From: Pelagomonas calceolata
Lineage: Eukaryota > Sar > Pelagophyceae > Pelagomonadales > Pelagomonadaceae
Assembly (NCBI GenBank): GCA_918797485.1
Contig: CAKKNE010000006.1
Location: 1,550,001-1,614,000, forward strand
DNA length: 64,000 nt
Reading direction: 5' to 3'
Part shown: positions 1 through 9,128 of the stretch, piece after piece
Layout of the letters: each line of letters starts with the position of its first letter
Numbering within the stretch: position 1 is the first letter of the stretch
Translations under genes and position numbers: made by a program
The notes under the pieces: model-generated
The model's database searches: none
Seen by the model: only the letters and a program-made list of their open reading frames with translations
What the model was told of the DNA's origin: nothing

Positions 1-2314
1 AAAGTTTTCGTTTGTTGTCCAAGGCCTACGACGTCCTCAGCGATCAGGAGCGGCGTAAGTACTACGACCGCACGGGCCGCCCGGAACGCACGGCGGAGGA
101 CGACTTCCTCGACTGCTTCGGCAAGAAGACCACGGAGACCCCGAAGCGCGACGAGAGCGCCGCGCTCGCGCAGCGCCTCGACGCGTCGCACGAAGAGTCG
201 CACGCCACGTCCTTCGAGGCGTGGATGCGGAGCCGTCGCCCGCGGTGTCCTGATCTGGTGGAGGCGATGGCGCCTTCGCGAGACCACGTCGCCGTCGGCG
301 TGCCGTCAGAGAGTCAACGTGAACCTGACGTGGTCGCGTCGATGGCGTCGACGCGGTGCCGCGTCGCCGCGACGCCGTCGACGCGGCCACACGAGAGTCC
401 CCGCGCCTCGCGAACGAACACGACGGTATCAAATCAAACGCAGGCAACGGCGAGAGCATGGTCGTCACGACGGAAAGCCTCCTCAACGACAAGAAGAACA
501 TCGCCGCGGACTCCTACGAGAAGGTCCTGCTGCCGCGGGTGCGTTCCACCACGATCCGCGTCACTCCGTCCATCGCGAAGGGCGACCTACTAAAACGAGC
601 GGCGCAGCGCACCGAGGTCCACTACCGCAAGCTCCCCAAGCATTTGGACTGGAAGGAGTGCCTCGTCAACGTCCGGAGTGCGCCGCTCACCTTACCGGAT
701 CTGCGGAACGCCGCGGACTCTTCATTGGAATTGGGCTGCTCTTGTGTCGGTGTTGTGGAGACCGTGGGGCCCGGCACGTCGTTATTGAAGGAGAGCGACT
801 GGGTCGTGCCCCTATCTGACACGATGGGCACCTTTTCTTCCTTACGCGTTTGGGACGAGAAAGATTTATTGAAGATAGAGAGAGACGTCATGCCCGTCGA
901 GTACGCGGCTTTATGGAGAGAGTTAGCGTTGGCCTACCATCTCCTGGAGACGGAGGCTTCCGAGCTCAAAGCGGGCGACGCTGTCCTGATAAGTGCGGCG
1001 AACGGGGCCGTCGGCCAGATCTTGATTCAATTATGCAGACTCGTGAAGCTCCGAACGTTATGTATTGTACGAAAGTCCGACGCCTTCGAGGACACGAAGG
1101 CGTGGCTCGAGTTCCTGGGCGCGGCGCGCGTGTTCTGTTACGAGGACGTTATTGCCGACGAACTGAAGCGGGAACATTCGTCACTGCCGAAGCTGGCCTT
1201 CGACGGTGTTGGTGGTTCTTCTAGTTTGGTATTGGCGGAGGCGTTGGCTCCGGGTGGAAGCGTCGTGACCTACGGCTCGTTGGCTCCGGTGCGCGGCGAC
1301 TGGAGCGTATTAGCGCGGAACCGTATTACGGTGAGCGGCTTTTCTCTGCTCAGTTGGCTGAAGGAGGATCGTAAAAACAGAGACAAGCTGAAGACGATAC
1401 TGACACAAGTGGCGAAGCTCGTCAACGCCCAGAAGCTGCGCGTCTCGACGACGGACGCGCCGTTGCACGCGTTCCACCGGGCGCTGTCGTCCCTGGAGCC
1501 GAACACGAAGGTCGTCTTCGCGATGCCGTCGCTCCAGGAGGAATTGACGCGCGAGGCCGCGCGGAAGCAATCCATGCGGCGCGAGAAGGAGCTCCAGAGG
1601 GAGCGCGCCCTCGCGTTGGACGCGGCGGCCTCGAGGCTCTTCGCTTCGCCTAGCTCGTCGTCAAAAGTAGACCAAGCTTTGGTCATCGACTGCCCTTCAC
1701 CGACGTCGACGCTGATCTGGTGCCACGGCAACGGCGAGCTCGCCCAGGAGTACGCGCCCATGTTCCGCAAGGTCTTTTCTCCAATGAACGTCAAGGTCGT
1801 CATGCCGGCGCCGCCCACTTCCTCCGATTCGCAGAAGTGGTTCGATCTTGAGGATTTGAGTTGGTCCAAGGTCATCGGAGGGTCGTGCGCGACGGAGGCG
1901 GATTTGAGCGTACTAGAACAGATCGACGCGGGCGCGGCGAAAGTAGCGGCGCTCGTGGAACAAGAAGCGAATGGTGTCTACGTGAGCGGCTTCGCGCAGG
2001 GGGGCTGCGTCGCTTTATATGCGGCGCTGTGCCGCGCGCGGACGGCCGGCGCGATGAGCCTGGGCGGGCCGCCGGTGCGCGTCGAGGTGTTGAAGGCCAA
2101 GGCCCGCTTCCCTACTACTCCGGTGCGGCTCCTTTGCGGCTCGGACGACGAGGCCTTCTCCGTCCAGTCTTGCGAGAGCGTCGTGGGCGGGTTGTCCGAG
2201 ATTGTGCCCGACGCGCGTTTGGAGGTCGTGGCGGGCGGCCGCCACGACGTGTCGTTGACCGAGGTCGAGGCGCTGGCCGCCGCGGTCAAGGCGTGCGCGA
2301 AGCCGTCGCAGTGA
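1..2314 (+). CDS. J-domain / mitochondrial enoyl-thioester reductase (MECR-like) / acyl-protein-thioesterase-like fusion, 5' end outside window
   Basis: Two coding blocks appear to be joined by an intron (247-443). The first block (to 246) is the end of a DnaJ J domain: AYDVLSDQERRKYYDRTG, then an acidic region ending SFEAWMRSRRPR. The second block runs from 444 to 2314 and has an internal ATG at 458 that could start a separate gene. About residues 70-355 counted from that ATG match MECR/Etr1, the NADPH-dependent 2-enoyl thioester reductase of mitochondrial fatty-acid synthesis: a GDAVLISAANGAVGQ nucleotide-binding loop, FDGVGGSSS, and VTYGS. Residues about 406-618 match the alpha/beta-hydrolase family of acyl-protein thioesterases: IWCHGNGEL, KWFDLEDLS, GSDDEAF, GGRHDVS. 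The nucleophile motif reads GFAQGG instead of GFSQGG (alanine codon 1994-1996), so hydrolase activity is probably lost. Splicing keeps phase (codon split T|GC). The reductase and hydrolase assignments are solid; joining the J domain is an inference. Confidence 0.75.
247..443 (+). other. Predicted 197-bp intron
   Basis: A GT at 247-248 and an AG at 442-443 (...AAACGCAG) bracket 197 bp whose removal joins the J-domain frame to the reductase frame in phase 1. Inside, the DNA is rich in CGTCGACGCGG-like short inverted repeats around 340-390, and its translation resembles nothing. Alternative: the J-domain gene ends in this region and the reductase gene starts at 458. Confidence 0.5.
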
Positions 2315-2535
2315 TCCCCGCTAGATAGCTCCCCCGACCCTCCCCCCTATGTAATGCGTATTACGGTAGGGGCTCTTGGCGGGCACCGTCGCGCGGCTTC
2401 TAGCGCGTGTTCGGGGAACGCGACGACCCGAAGATAACTCGAAGCTAGCGTGTGTGGACACACTAGGCAGCAGCTCGGAGACTCGGCGGCAGGAGCAGCT
2501 TTGTAGAGGCGAAGCGGCGCTCCGCCGCGCTCTTA
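2315..2535. promoter_or_regulatory. Short spacer and presumed promoter of the KH-domain gene
   Basis: This 221-bp stretch between the upstream stop and the preferred ATG at 2536 holds no convincing gene. An open frame from 2376 continues into the KH gene, but its sequence before 2536 looks like untranslated DNA. No clear TATA box was seen. Confidence 0.35.
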
Positions 2536-4142
2536 ATGCCAAGAAGGAAGGCAGCAGCCGCCGAGGAAGAATCCTCGGAGCCGGCTGCCACCAACAGTGC
2601 CGCGCGGCGTCGAATCTAGCTCTCCTGCTCTTCGGCCCCGACCCCCGCGCGCGCGCAGGCGACAAGCGGGAGAGCGAGGCCGCCGACCCCGGCGCACCGC
2701 CCAAGCGGCAGAAGACCGCCTCCCCCTCCCCCTCCCCCTCCCCGCCCCCCTCCCCCTCCGCCGCCAAAAAAGCCATGGCCGAGGCAGCCGAGGAGGCGCC
2801 CGCCGAGGAGGCGCCCGCGGCCCCGGAGCCCGAGGCCGCCGCCGCGGCCGAGCCCGCGCCGACGGAGGAGGCCCCGCCCGCCCCTATCGTGGAATCCACG
2901 GACCCGACGCCCGCTGAGGCCGCCGCTTTGGAAGCGGCCGGCGAGGCGCCGCCGCCGCCTCCCGCCCAGTACGGCAGCCCGCCGCAAGATGGCATGTACC
3001 AGCAGCCGGCCGTCTATAATGTCGCTCCGATGGCCCAGTATACCATACAAGCTCTGGCTGGTCGCACCGTCGAGTTCAAATTATTGCTGCCGCACGCGGC
3101 TTGTGGGATCGTGATCGGCAAGGGCGGCGCCATGGTCTCGCATATTAGGGATGCGTCGGGGTGTCAAGTAGATGTGCAAGAATCTCCCGCGCCGCCGCCG
3201 ATGGCTGGTGGGGTCCAGGGCGGCTCCGAGCGCATCATTACGTTATCAGGCGACTTCGGGAGTGTTTATGCTGCTTTTCAAATGGTTTTACAACATCTCG
3301 CGGCGGCGCAGCCGGCCGACCCTCTACTGACGACGAGACCGCCTGGTTCGGTAGAAGCTGTAGTATTGGTGCCGAGGAACAAGACGGGCGGCTTGATTGG
3401 TCGAGGCGGCGCCTCGATCAACCGCGTCAGGCAGGACTCGGGCGCCACGGTCAAGGTGGGAGCCCCTGAAGACGTTGTGGCCGGGGATCCAGACGTCCGG
3501 AAGTGCATCGTGAGCGGCGCGGTAGAGCAGGTCATGGCCGCCTTTACGTTGATCGTGCACAAATTGGAAGAGACGCCGGCGGGAGCAGCTCGCGCCGCGG
3601 ACGCGCCGCCGATGGCGCAGGGCTACGCGCAAAATCCGTACGTGCAGCAGTACCCGCAAGGGGCCATGCCGGCTCAATTAGCCCCGGGGACCATGCCCGT
3701 GCAGTTCCAGGTACCTAATGAAAGCATGGGCGCCGTGATTGGGAGAGCTGGTGCGACGATCAATCAGATCCGAAGCATGTCGGGTGCGAAGGTCGACATT
3801 GCCCAGTCCGTGCCGGGCATGCCCATGCGTTTGGTCACCGTAACAGGAACCCCAGACCAGATCCAGATGGCGCAGTACTTGATTCAAGTGAAGATGGGCG
3901 GCGGTTCATTACCTGCGGCTGGAGCGCAGTTGGCCGCGGGGAGCTACGACCCGTCCCAGGTCGCGCAGCAGCAGCAGCAGGCGGCAGCTCTCCAGCAGCA
4001 GATGATCCAGGCGCAGCAGCAGCAGTACGCGCAGAACCCGGAAATGTACCGCCAGCAGGTGGCCCAACAACAGGCGATGCTGGCCCAGCAGCAGCAGCAG
4101 ATGCAGGCGGGCGGCTACCAGTACCCGGCGCAGCAGTTTTAG
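2536..4142 (+). CDS. Three-KH-domain RNA-binding protein (PCBP/Nova/hnRNP K type)
   Basis: The protein binds single-stranded RNA or DNA through three KH modules, each with its GxxG loop: GKGG near 3120, GRGG near 3400 and GRAG near 3745. The N-terminal half is acidic and Ala/Pro/Glu-rich, with a nuclear-localisation-like PPKRQK. The C-terminus (about 3960-4135) is glutamine-rich, as in many splicing or translation regulators. I prefer the ATG at 2536 (MPRRKAAAAEEESSE...) joined through a predicted 50-bp intron (2609-2658) to the main frame. The uninterrupted frame also opens at 2376, but its N-terminus looks non-coding. Three closely related KH domains plus a Q-rich tail resemble poly(C)-binding proteins. 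The exact target is unknown. Confidence 0.85.
2609..2658 (+). other. Predicted 50-bp intron in KH-protein gene
   Basis: GT at 2609-2610 and AG at 2657-2658 follow a pyrimidine-rich tract (CTCTCCTGCTCTTC then CCCCGACCCCC). Removing it fuses the natural-looking N-terminus from ATG 2536 with the KH frame (codon C|GC). A donor at 2597 also keeps the frame. An in-frame stop lies just inside the intron in the 2536 frame. Confidence 0.5.
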
Positions 4143-4425
4143 AGGTTGTGATGAATGTGTCCCCTCCCTCCTCCTCACCGCGCCGCGCGAAGCACCACGG
4201 CCGACCCGCCTCCAATTCTATAGCGTCCTCCTCCCCCGGGGCGCGACCTAACGACAACGTTAGGATTTACCGGCGGCGTTGTGACGCACGTGTGCCCCGG
4301 GGCGTAACGCGTCCCAGTTGCCGGCTGTGCGGCTGCGGCTGCGCGTGAGTCCCTGGCTTGAAATCTACACGACGCGCCCGCGAGGTTCCCGGGGACACAA
4401 AAAACGGTGACTTACAGGGGGGGGA

Positions 4426-6067
4426 TCACGCGCGCCCCGCCGCGAGTGGCGACGCGGGTCCTTCGACGTCGACGTCCTCCTCGGCCACCTTCAGGCCCAG
4501 CCGCGATCCCAGCGACGAGAGACGCCTCCCCAAAGTCCGCTTCTGGTGCTTGACCAGATCCTGCAACACCTCCCGCTCTCGTTTTACATCAACATATATA
4601 AGATAGGCGCCCGTGGCCAGGGCGCTTACGAGCAACCCCATAAGTGCCCACCCGACGGCCTCCGAGTCCCTTCGATACGTTCCCTCGTGGACCAGCACCG
4701 CGAGCTGCGTCAAGACTAAAATCCAGCACAGGAGCTCGGCCAATCTATCGTCCGCGTCCACCGAGAACGGCTTGTAGGTGACATACAATTTCAGCGACGC
4801 GAGCGCTATGGTCAAAGATAGAGCGATCTGCAGCACCGGCCGGAACGGGAACAATAACGGAGCCAGGCCCCCCGTCAGTAACCGTCGGATACACTCCCAG
4901 ACCTCCCAGAGGTAGTGCTGCGGCTCGTACGGCCCCCAGAGCATCGACGACGACCTTAGCCTCGTGTCCGCGAGTCTCTGACTTTGTGCGGCCTCGAGCC
5001 GCTCCTCGTCGTGTTTCCGCGCGCGCTTTCCATCAATGATGGGATCCAAGCCGTCCCGATCTTTTCGCAACAGGTAGAAATAAAACAAAGGCACGCCGAG
5101 CGGGTACGCGAATACACATATGATAGCATACGCCCTGTTCCAGTAATGTTGGGACGAGCCGCACCGGACGCCATAGTCCGCCCTTAAATACTGCGAGGAA
5201 CCGACGATGAAAGCGCCCCGCGGGGCACGTCTCGCAGAAGTAGCGCGCCGCGCCGCTCCGGCTAAAGTCGCAGCCGCGGCCGTCCTCTATACTATCAAAG
5301 CGCGACGGCGTTAGTGTAACGCCGTCCCAGATGCGCGTGCCGTTCGATTTGATGATGATTCTGGGGACGTAGGCGTCGTCTCGGTCGAAGATATCCGTCC
5401 AGTTCCCGGCGAGCTCCACCGCTTTTAGGGTTGCGTTGCCGGCGTCCCACGGCGGGTCGTACGACGCCACGAGCCAGTCATCGTTTGTGGAATCTATCGC
5501 GAGCCACGCGGCGACAGACCCGACCCGCTGCGCCAGCGTTTTTGATGGACTGAGCGCGAAGGCGACCTTGGCGCCCGACAGCGATATGGGTGTGATATCA
5601 TTCAAGGTCGTGGCCAGTACTTGCAATCCCGTCCCGACGGCGCGCCGCAGCATGGCATCGAGCTGCGTCGCGAGGGGCAAATTCTCAACGTCGACGACGG
5701 CGCCGATCGCGCGCCAATCATAAACGGCGGCCAGATCCACCAAGGCTTGGAGGCGGTGGCGGGGCTGCGGTCCGAGGCGGTAGTAGCTTCCTTCTTCCGT
5801 AGAACGCGTTGTGAGTAACGTGAGGTTCAAATCCGAGGCGCTTTGTGCGGCGACTTCAAGAAGTGTCCCGGTGAGCGGCGTGACGATGCCCCGCAGGCCG
5901 TCGAGGTCGCCGCACGCCGCCGCGGTCTCGCAGAAATGCGGTGTGACATCGTAACGCTGCGCCGCGTGCATGAAGACGGCGTAGGTGTCGTCCTCGATAT
6001 CACCTAACCACCCAACCTTCGTGGAGACGCAGGTGCCGGCCAGGAGGAGGGTGGAGAGCAGCATCAT
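4426..6067 (-). CDS. Receptor-like membrane protein with type 1 periplasmic-binding-like ectodomain; one apparent frame break
   Basis: The first part (6067 to about 5220) starts with a signal peptide (MMLLSTLLLAGTCVS). A ligand-binding-like region follows that resembles ANF/ABC-type receptor ectodomains, then a CETCPAG motif typical of GCC2/GCC3-type cysteine modules. The second part (about 5215 to 4426) carries hydrophobic helices with the motif YPLGVPLFYFYLLRKDR, a WEVWECIRRLLTGG segment and several more helices, a layout common in stramenopile and green-algal multi-TM receptors of unknown ligand. The two parts are in different frames that meet exactly at a C4 run on the plus strand (5216-5219). 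One extra base there explains the break; removing it reads CPAGAFIVGSSQYL. A sequencing or assembly error or a young pseudogene is possible. Function is unknown beyond likely surface sensing. Confidence 0.65.
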
Positions 6068-6524
6068 GTGTCGAGCCGTGCTCGCGGGCTGCCCGACGCG
6101 CGCGGGCTGCTGCTGTCCGGTGGTCGGACGTGAAGGCTTTCACTGTCTGAGCTGTCAACTGCAGAGCACGCGCTCTCTAGACCACACTAATTGCCAAAGC
6201 ACACTGGAGGCCACTGCCTCTGCTCGACCCCCTATCCCCCGATACTTCCGTACACTACGTACAACGGCCTTGCGAGGCTTCGTTCAAAAGCTGGAAGGTC
6301 GTTTGGCGTGGTCCTAGTAGCTCTATCCCTAGCTTGGCTTTGCGGGCTTAAGCTTAGGAGAGGCACAGCGGTGCGCTCCTACTGTTTATGCGCCTGGGAG
6401 CAAGTGTTGCATCGCTGTTGCATTGCTGAGATAGCTGTGGATCGCAAGTTGCTCTGGCATTGCTGCAGGACACTGACTGCAGACAGGCTGTCTGCAGGAC
6501 ACACTGCAGACAGCTGTGCACACG
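6068..6524. promoter_or_regulatory. Divergent intergenic region
   Basis: This 457-bp stretch lies between divergent genes. It contains CTGCAGACAG/TGTCTGCAG-type short direct and inverted repeats (about 6460-6515: ctgcagacaggctgtctgca and gacacactgcagacag). No convincing ORF is present. It probably holds both promoters. Confidence 0.4.
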
Positions 6525-7133
6525 ATGGCGGTCGGGACGCGCGCCCGCGAGAAGAATGGTGAAGAGTGGCGCCGCCAGGTCGGCTGGCTCTACCCGGCGC
6601 GGGACATCCACCGGAGATTTGAAAGAAGCCCGCGCGAGCGGGAGGGCAAGCCGCTCGCGTGGTGGCGCCTCGTCGGGCCCGAGACGCGCTGCCCGCTGCG
6701 CTGGCGGCGGGACCTGAAAACGGTGAGTGTCTACGCGCTGTCCTCGCTGACTTTTGGGCTGTGCGGCCTCGCCGCATTTTATACCTTCGGCGCGCCGCGC
6801 TTTGACATGTTGTTGTTGTGCGCCGTGGCAGTGACGAGCTGGCAGGCCGACGTGACGTACCTGGGCATCGATCATGGGTGGAGGACGCTCGACACGGTGC
6901 TTGCCGTCATGTTGGTAATGCGGTACGTGGCCCTTGCGTTAAGGCGCCTCGCCCTCGCGTCCTGGGCGCACGGCGCCGCGTTCCCGCCCTTCGTCCTCTC
7001 GCTCCTGTGCTTCCTGCGGTCGCAGCGATCGAATAATTTCAAGACGCGCGCGCGGCTCCAGGCGTGCTGGCACTTCGCGCTCCAGGCGAGCCTGTTGTTG
7101 TTGCTGCGGGCCGAGGAGTCGTTTGTCACTTAA
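6525..7133 (+). CDS. Small multi-pass membrane protein, unknown function
   Basis: About 202 residues from ATG 6525 (MAVGTRAREKNGEEW); an ATG nine bases earlier is also possible. The N-terminal 65 residues are basic and hydrophilic. Three or four hydrophobic segments follow: VYALSSLTFGLCGLAAFYTF, MLLLCAVAVTSW, LDTVLAVMLVMRYVALAL and FALQASLLLLL. I do not recognise the family. The stop codon is only 12 bp from the stop of the convergent gene at 7146, so the 3' UTRs must overlap. Confidence 0.6.
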   Translation: MAVGTRAREKNGEEWRRQVGWLYPARDIHRRFERSPREREGKPLAWWRLVGPETRCPLRWRRDLKTVSVYALSSLTFGLCGLAAFYTFGAPRFDMLLLCAVAVTSWQADVTYLGIDHGWRTLDTVLAVMLVMRYVALALRRLALASWAHGAAFPPFVLSLLCFLRSQRSNNFKTRARLQACWHFALQASLLLLLRAEESFVT

Positions 7134-7145
7134 GCCAGTTGTTTG

Positions 7146-8108
7146 TTATGCCCGGAAGTTCTTCGGCCGCGGCGGCAGCTTCTCGAGGGGCTGTCCTTCG
7201 CCCCTCAAAAGCCGCTCGAGGTTCTCCTTCGCGATCTGGACGCGCTTCGTCTGGATGGCCTCGCGCATGCGGTCGGCCGTCGTGGGCTTGCCCTTGAGGC
7301 GCGGCTCGGCGGCGGCGGGCTTTTTGAAGGGCCGGCGGCGCGCGATCGGCTTCGGCTTCGGCGCCGCTTGTTTTGTGGGCGACCGCGCCGCGCCGACGAT
7401 CGTGCCCCGCGGGATGCGCGCGGGCGCCGGCGCCGCGACCGGTTTTGCTGGCGCCTTTGCCGGCGCCTTCGCGGCGCGCCCGGGCGGGACCGGCGGCGGC
7501 CGGCGCGGCCGCGGGGGCGCCGCCTCCGTCGCCGCGGGCGCGGCGTCGCCGTCGTCCAGGATGCCGCCGCGTGGCGCGCGCCGCGGCGCCGGCGCCGCGT
7601 CGGCCGCGCCGTCGTCCAGTACCGGCGCCGGCGCCGTCGTCGGATGAGCGCCGCCGTCGTCAGTGCCGCGCGCGGGATCGGCGTCGCCGCCGTCGTCCAG
7701 CACGCCACCGCGCCGCCGGGGCGACACCGCGCGCGCGGCCGGGCCCTCGTCGTCGCTTTCGCTGTCGCTGGCCGCCGGCGGCGGCGCCCGGGCCTCCATC
7801 AATGGCACCACATCGTCATCGTCGCCGTCGCAGAGGAGGCCGCGCCGCGCGGCCGGCGCCGCGGGCAGGCCCGGCGCGGGCGCGGGCGCCGCCGCGAACG
7901 CCGGATCGTTGTCGAACGCCGGCACGTAGTTCGCGTGGAAGTCGACCTGCTCCCTGATCAGCGTCTGGTACTGCGCCGCCGACTCGTCGACGGTCGTCTG
8001 CGCCTCCTCGGCGGTGGCGCGCACGGCCGCGAGGCGGGCAGCCAGGCTGTGCTCCTTACTTTCGTCGTTTTCGTCGGGGGTGGCACCCTCGACGCGGAAG
8101 AGCGACAT
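7146..8108 (-). CDS. Ala/Pro-rich low-complexity protein with basic C-terminus, unknown
   Basis: 320 residues. The first 60 residues (MSLFRVEGATPDENDES...) are a plausible helical region ending in EQVDFHANYVPAFDNDP. The middle is disordered, with the short repeated element RRGGxLDDG: GGVLDDGGDA, APVLDDGAAD, GGILDDGDAA. The C-terminal 90 residues are Lys/Pro/Ala-rich, with a helix TADRMREAIQTKRVQIAKENLERLL. Acidic LDDG linear motifs followed by a basic tail could be a scaffold or a chromatin- or microtubule-associated protein, but that is speculation. The frame is supported by the repeat and by a clean start and stop; codon bias alone is weak here because all frames are open. Confidence 0.5.
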   Translation of the reverse strand: MSLFRVEGATPDENDESKEHSLAARLAAVRATAEEAQTTVDESAAQYQTLIREQVDFHANYVPAFDNDPAFAAAPAPAPGLPAAPAARRGLLCDGDDDDVVPLMEARAPPPAASDSESDDEGPAARAVSPRRRGGVLDDGGDADPARGTDDGGAHPTTAPAPVLDDGAADAAPAPRRAPRGGILDDGDAAPAATEAAPPRPRRPPPVPPGRAAKAPAKAPAKPVAAPAPARIPRGTIVGAARSPTKQAAPKPKPIARRRPFKKPAAAEPRLKGKPTTADRMREAIQTKRVQIAKENLERLLRGEGQPLEKLPPRPKNFRA

Positions 8109-8448
8109 GGGGGGTCGTGGAGGGCGGCCCTACAGCCCTTCGGCGACGGCGTAATGGCGCTTCGTAGCGCTTTTACGTCGCGCCGGCAAACGGGCTGCCC
8201 ACGAACGAGGACGGAAGGGAGGCCTGCAAAAGATCCCTGGCTGGGCAGCTAGTGATCCCACGGAGCCCTATGGAGCGGGGGTAGAAATCGGCGCTAGAGT
8301 CTTTGTCACTAGCATTAGGCTTAAAGCTTTTGTACTTCCCCCATGTTTTGTGCTTTTCGCATCCCCGAGTCGACAGCTTTGTCACTCAACCAAGCGTAAC
8401 TCGCTCCGCGCACGCCGCTGCGATCACCTAAGCCAGCACCCTAACACA
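8109..8448. promoter_or_regulatory. Divergent intergenic region
   Basis: 340 bp between the start of the minus-strand low-complexity gene and the ankyrin gene start at 8449. No RNA gene or credible ORF was recognised. It presumably holds two promoters. Confidence 0.35.
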
Positions 8449-8997
8449 ATGGCCCTACGCGCAGCGCTCTGCTGCGTGCTCGCCCTAAAAGCAACAGCCG
8501 AAGGCCCGGCCGGCGTCGCAGATGACATCTTTGCGGCCGTCCGCCGCGACGACGCCGCGGCGATCGAACGCCTCTACAATGCGGACAAATCAATACTAGA
8601 CAAGACCGGGCCGGGCGGCCAGTCGCCGACGATGCACGGCGTGCTGCAGGGCAAGGCGAAGGCGGTCGCGACGCTCATCAAGCTCGGCGCGGACCTGACG
8701 GTGCCCGAGAAGGACGGCTACACTCCCATGCACGGCGCGGGCTTTCAGGGACGAGCGAAGGTCGCGAAACTCCTGGCGGCGGCGGGCGTCGACGTCAACG
8801 ACGTCCACACCGACGGCTACGCGCCGATCCACCGCGCGTGCTGGGGCACGCAGCAGCGGCACGCCGAGACGGTCGAGGCGATGCTCGCGCTCGGGGCAAC
8901 ACTCGCCGACAAGGCGGCCTGCCGCGCGGCGGCCGACGGCTCGAACGCGTGGACCGCCGGAGTGGTAACGGCGCACTTCGCCCAGGCGGACCTGTGA
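8449..8997 (+). CDS. Secreted or lumenal ankyrin-repeat protein
   Basis: 182 residues with a signal-peptide-like N-terminus (MALRAALCCVLALKATAEG) and then about four ankyrin repeats: a TMHGVLQGKAKAVATLIKLGADL unit, DGYTPMHGAGFQGRAKVAKLLAAAGVDV, DGYAPIHRACWGTQQRHAETVEAMLALGA, and a degenerate last one. The start is taken at ATG 8449 in ACACAATGGCC; an upstream in-frame ATG at 8350 gives a longer, unlikely N-terminus. Ankyrin repeats mediate protein binding. A signal peptide on an ankyrin protein is unusual and may mean ER, plastid (via the ER route) or export. The partner is unknown. Confidence 0.7.
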   Translation: MALRAALCCVLALKATAEGPAGVADDIFAAVRRDDAAAIERLYNADKSILDKTGPGGQSPTMHGVLQGKAKAVATLIKLGADLTVPEKDGYTPMHGAGFQGRAKVAKLLAAAGVDVNDVHTDGYAPIHRACWGTQQRHAETVEAMLALGATLADKAACRAAADGSNAWTAGVVTAHFAQADL

Positions 8998-9128
8998 TGT
9001 GTGTAAGTAACTAGTACCTTCAATAACACTTTAGGATGCCTGATTGCAGGTCCGGTGCTCGCGACCGGACGTGCGGCCGATGCGGGCGCATCGGCCGGAT
9101 AAAAAAGTAGGCGCCGTCTGCTGGCGAC

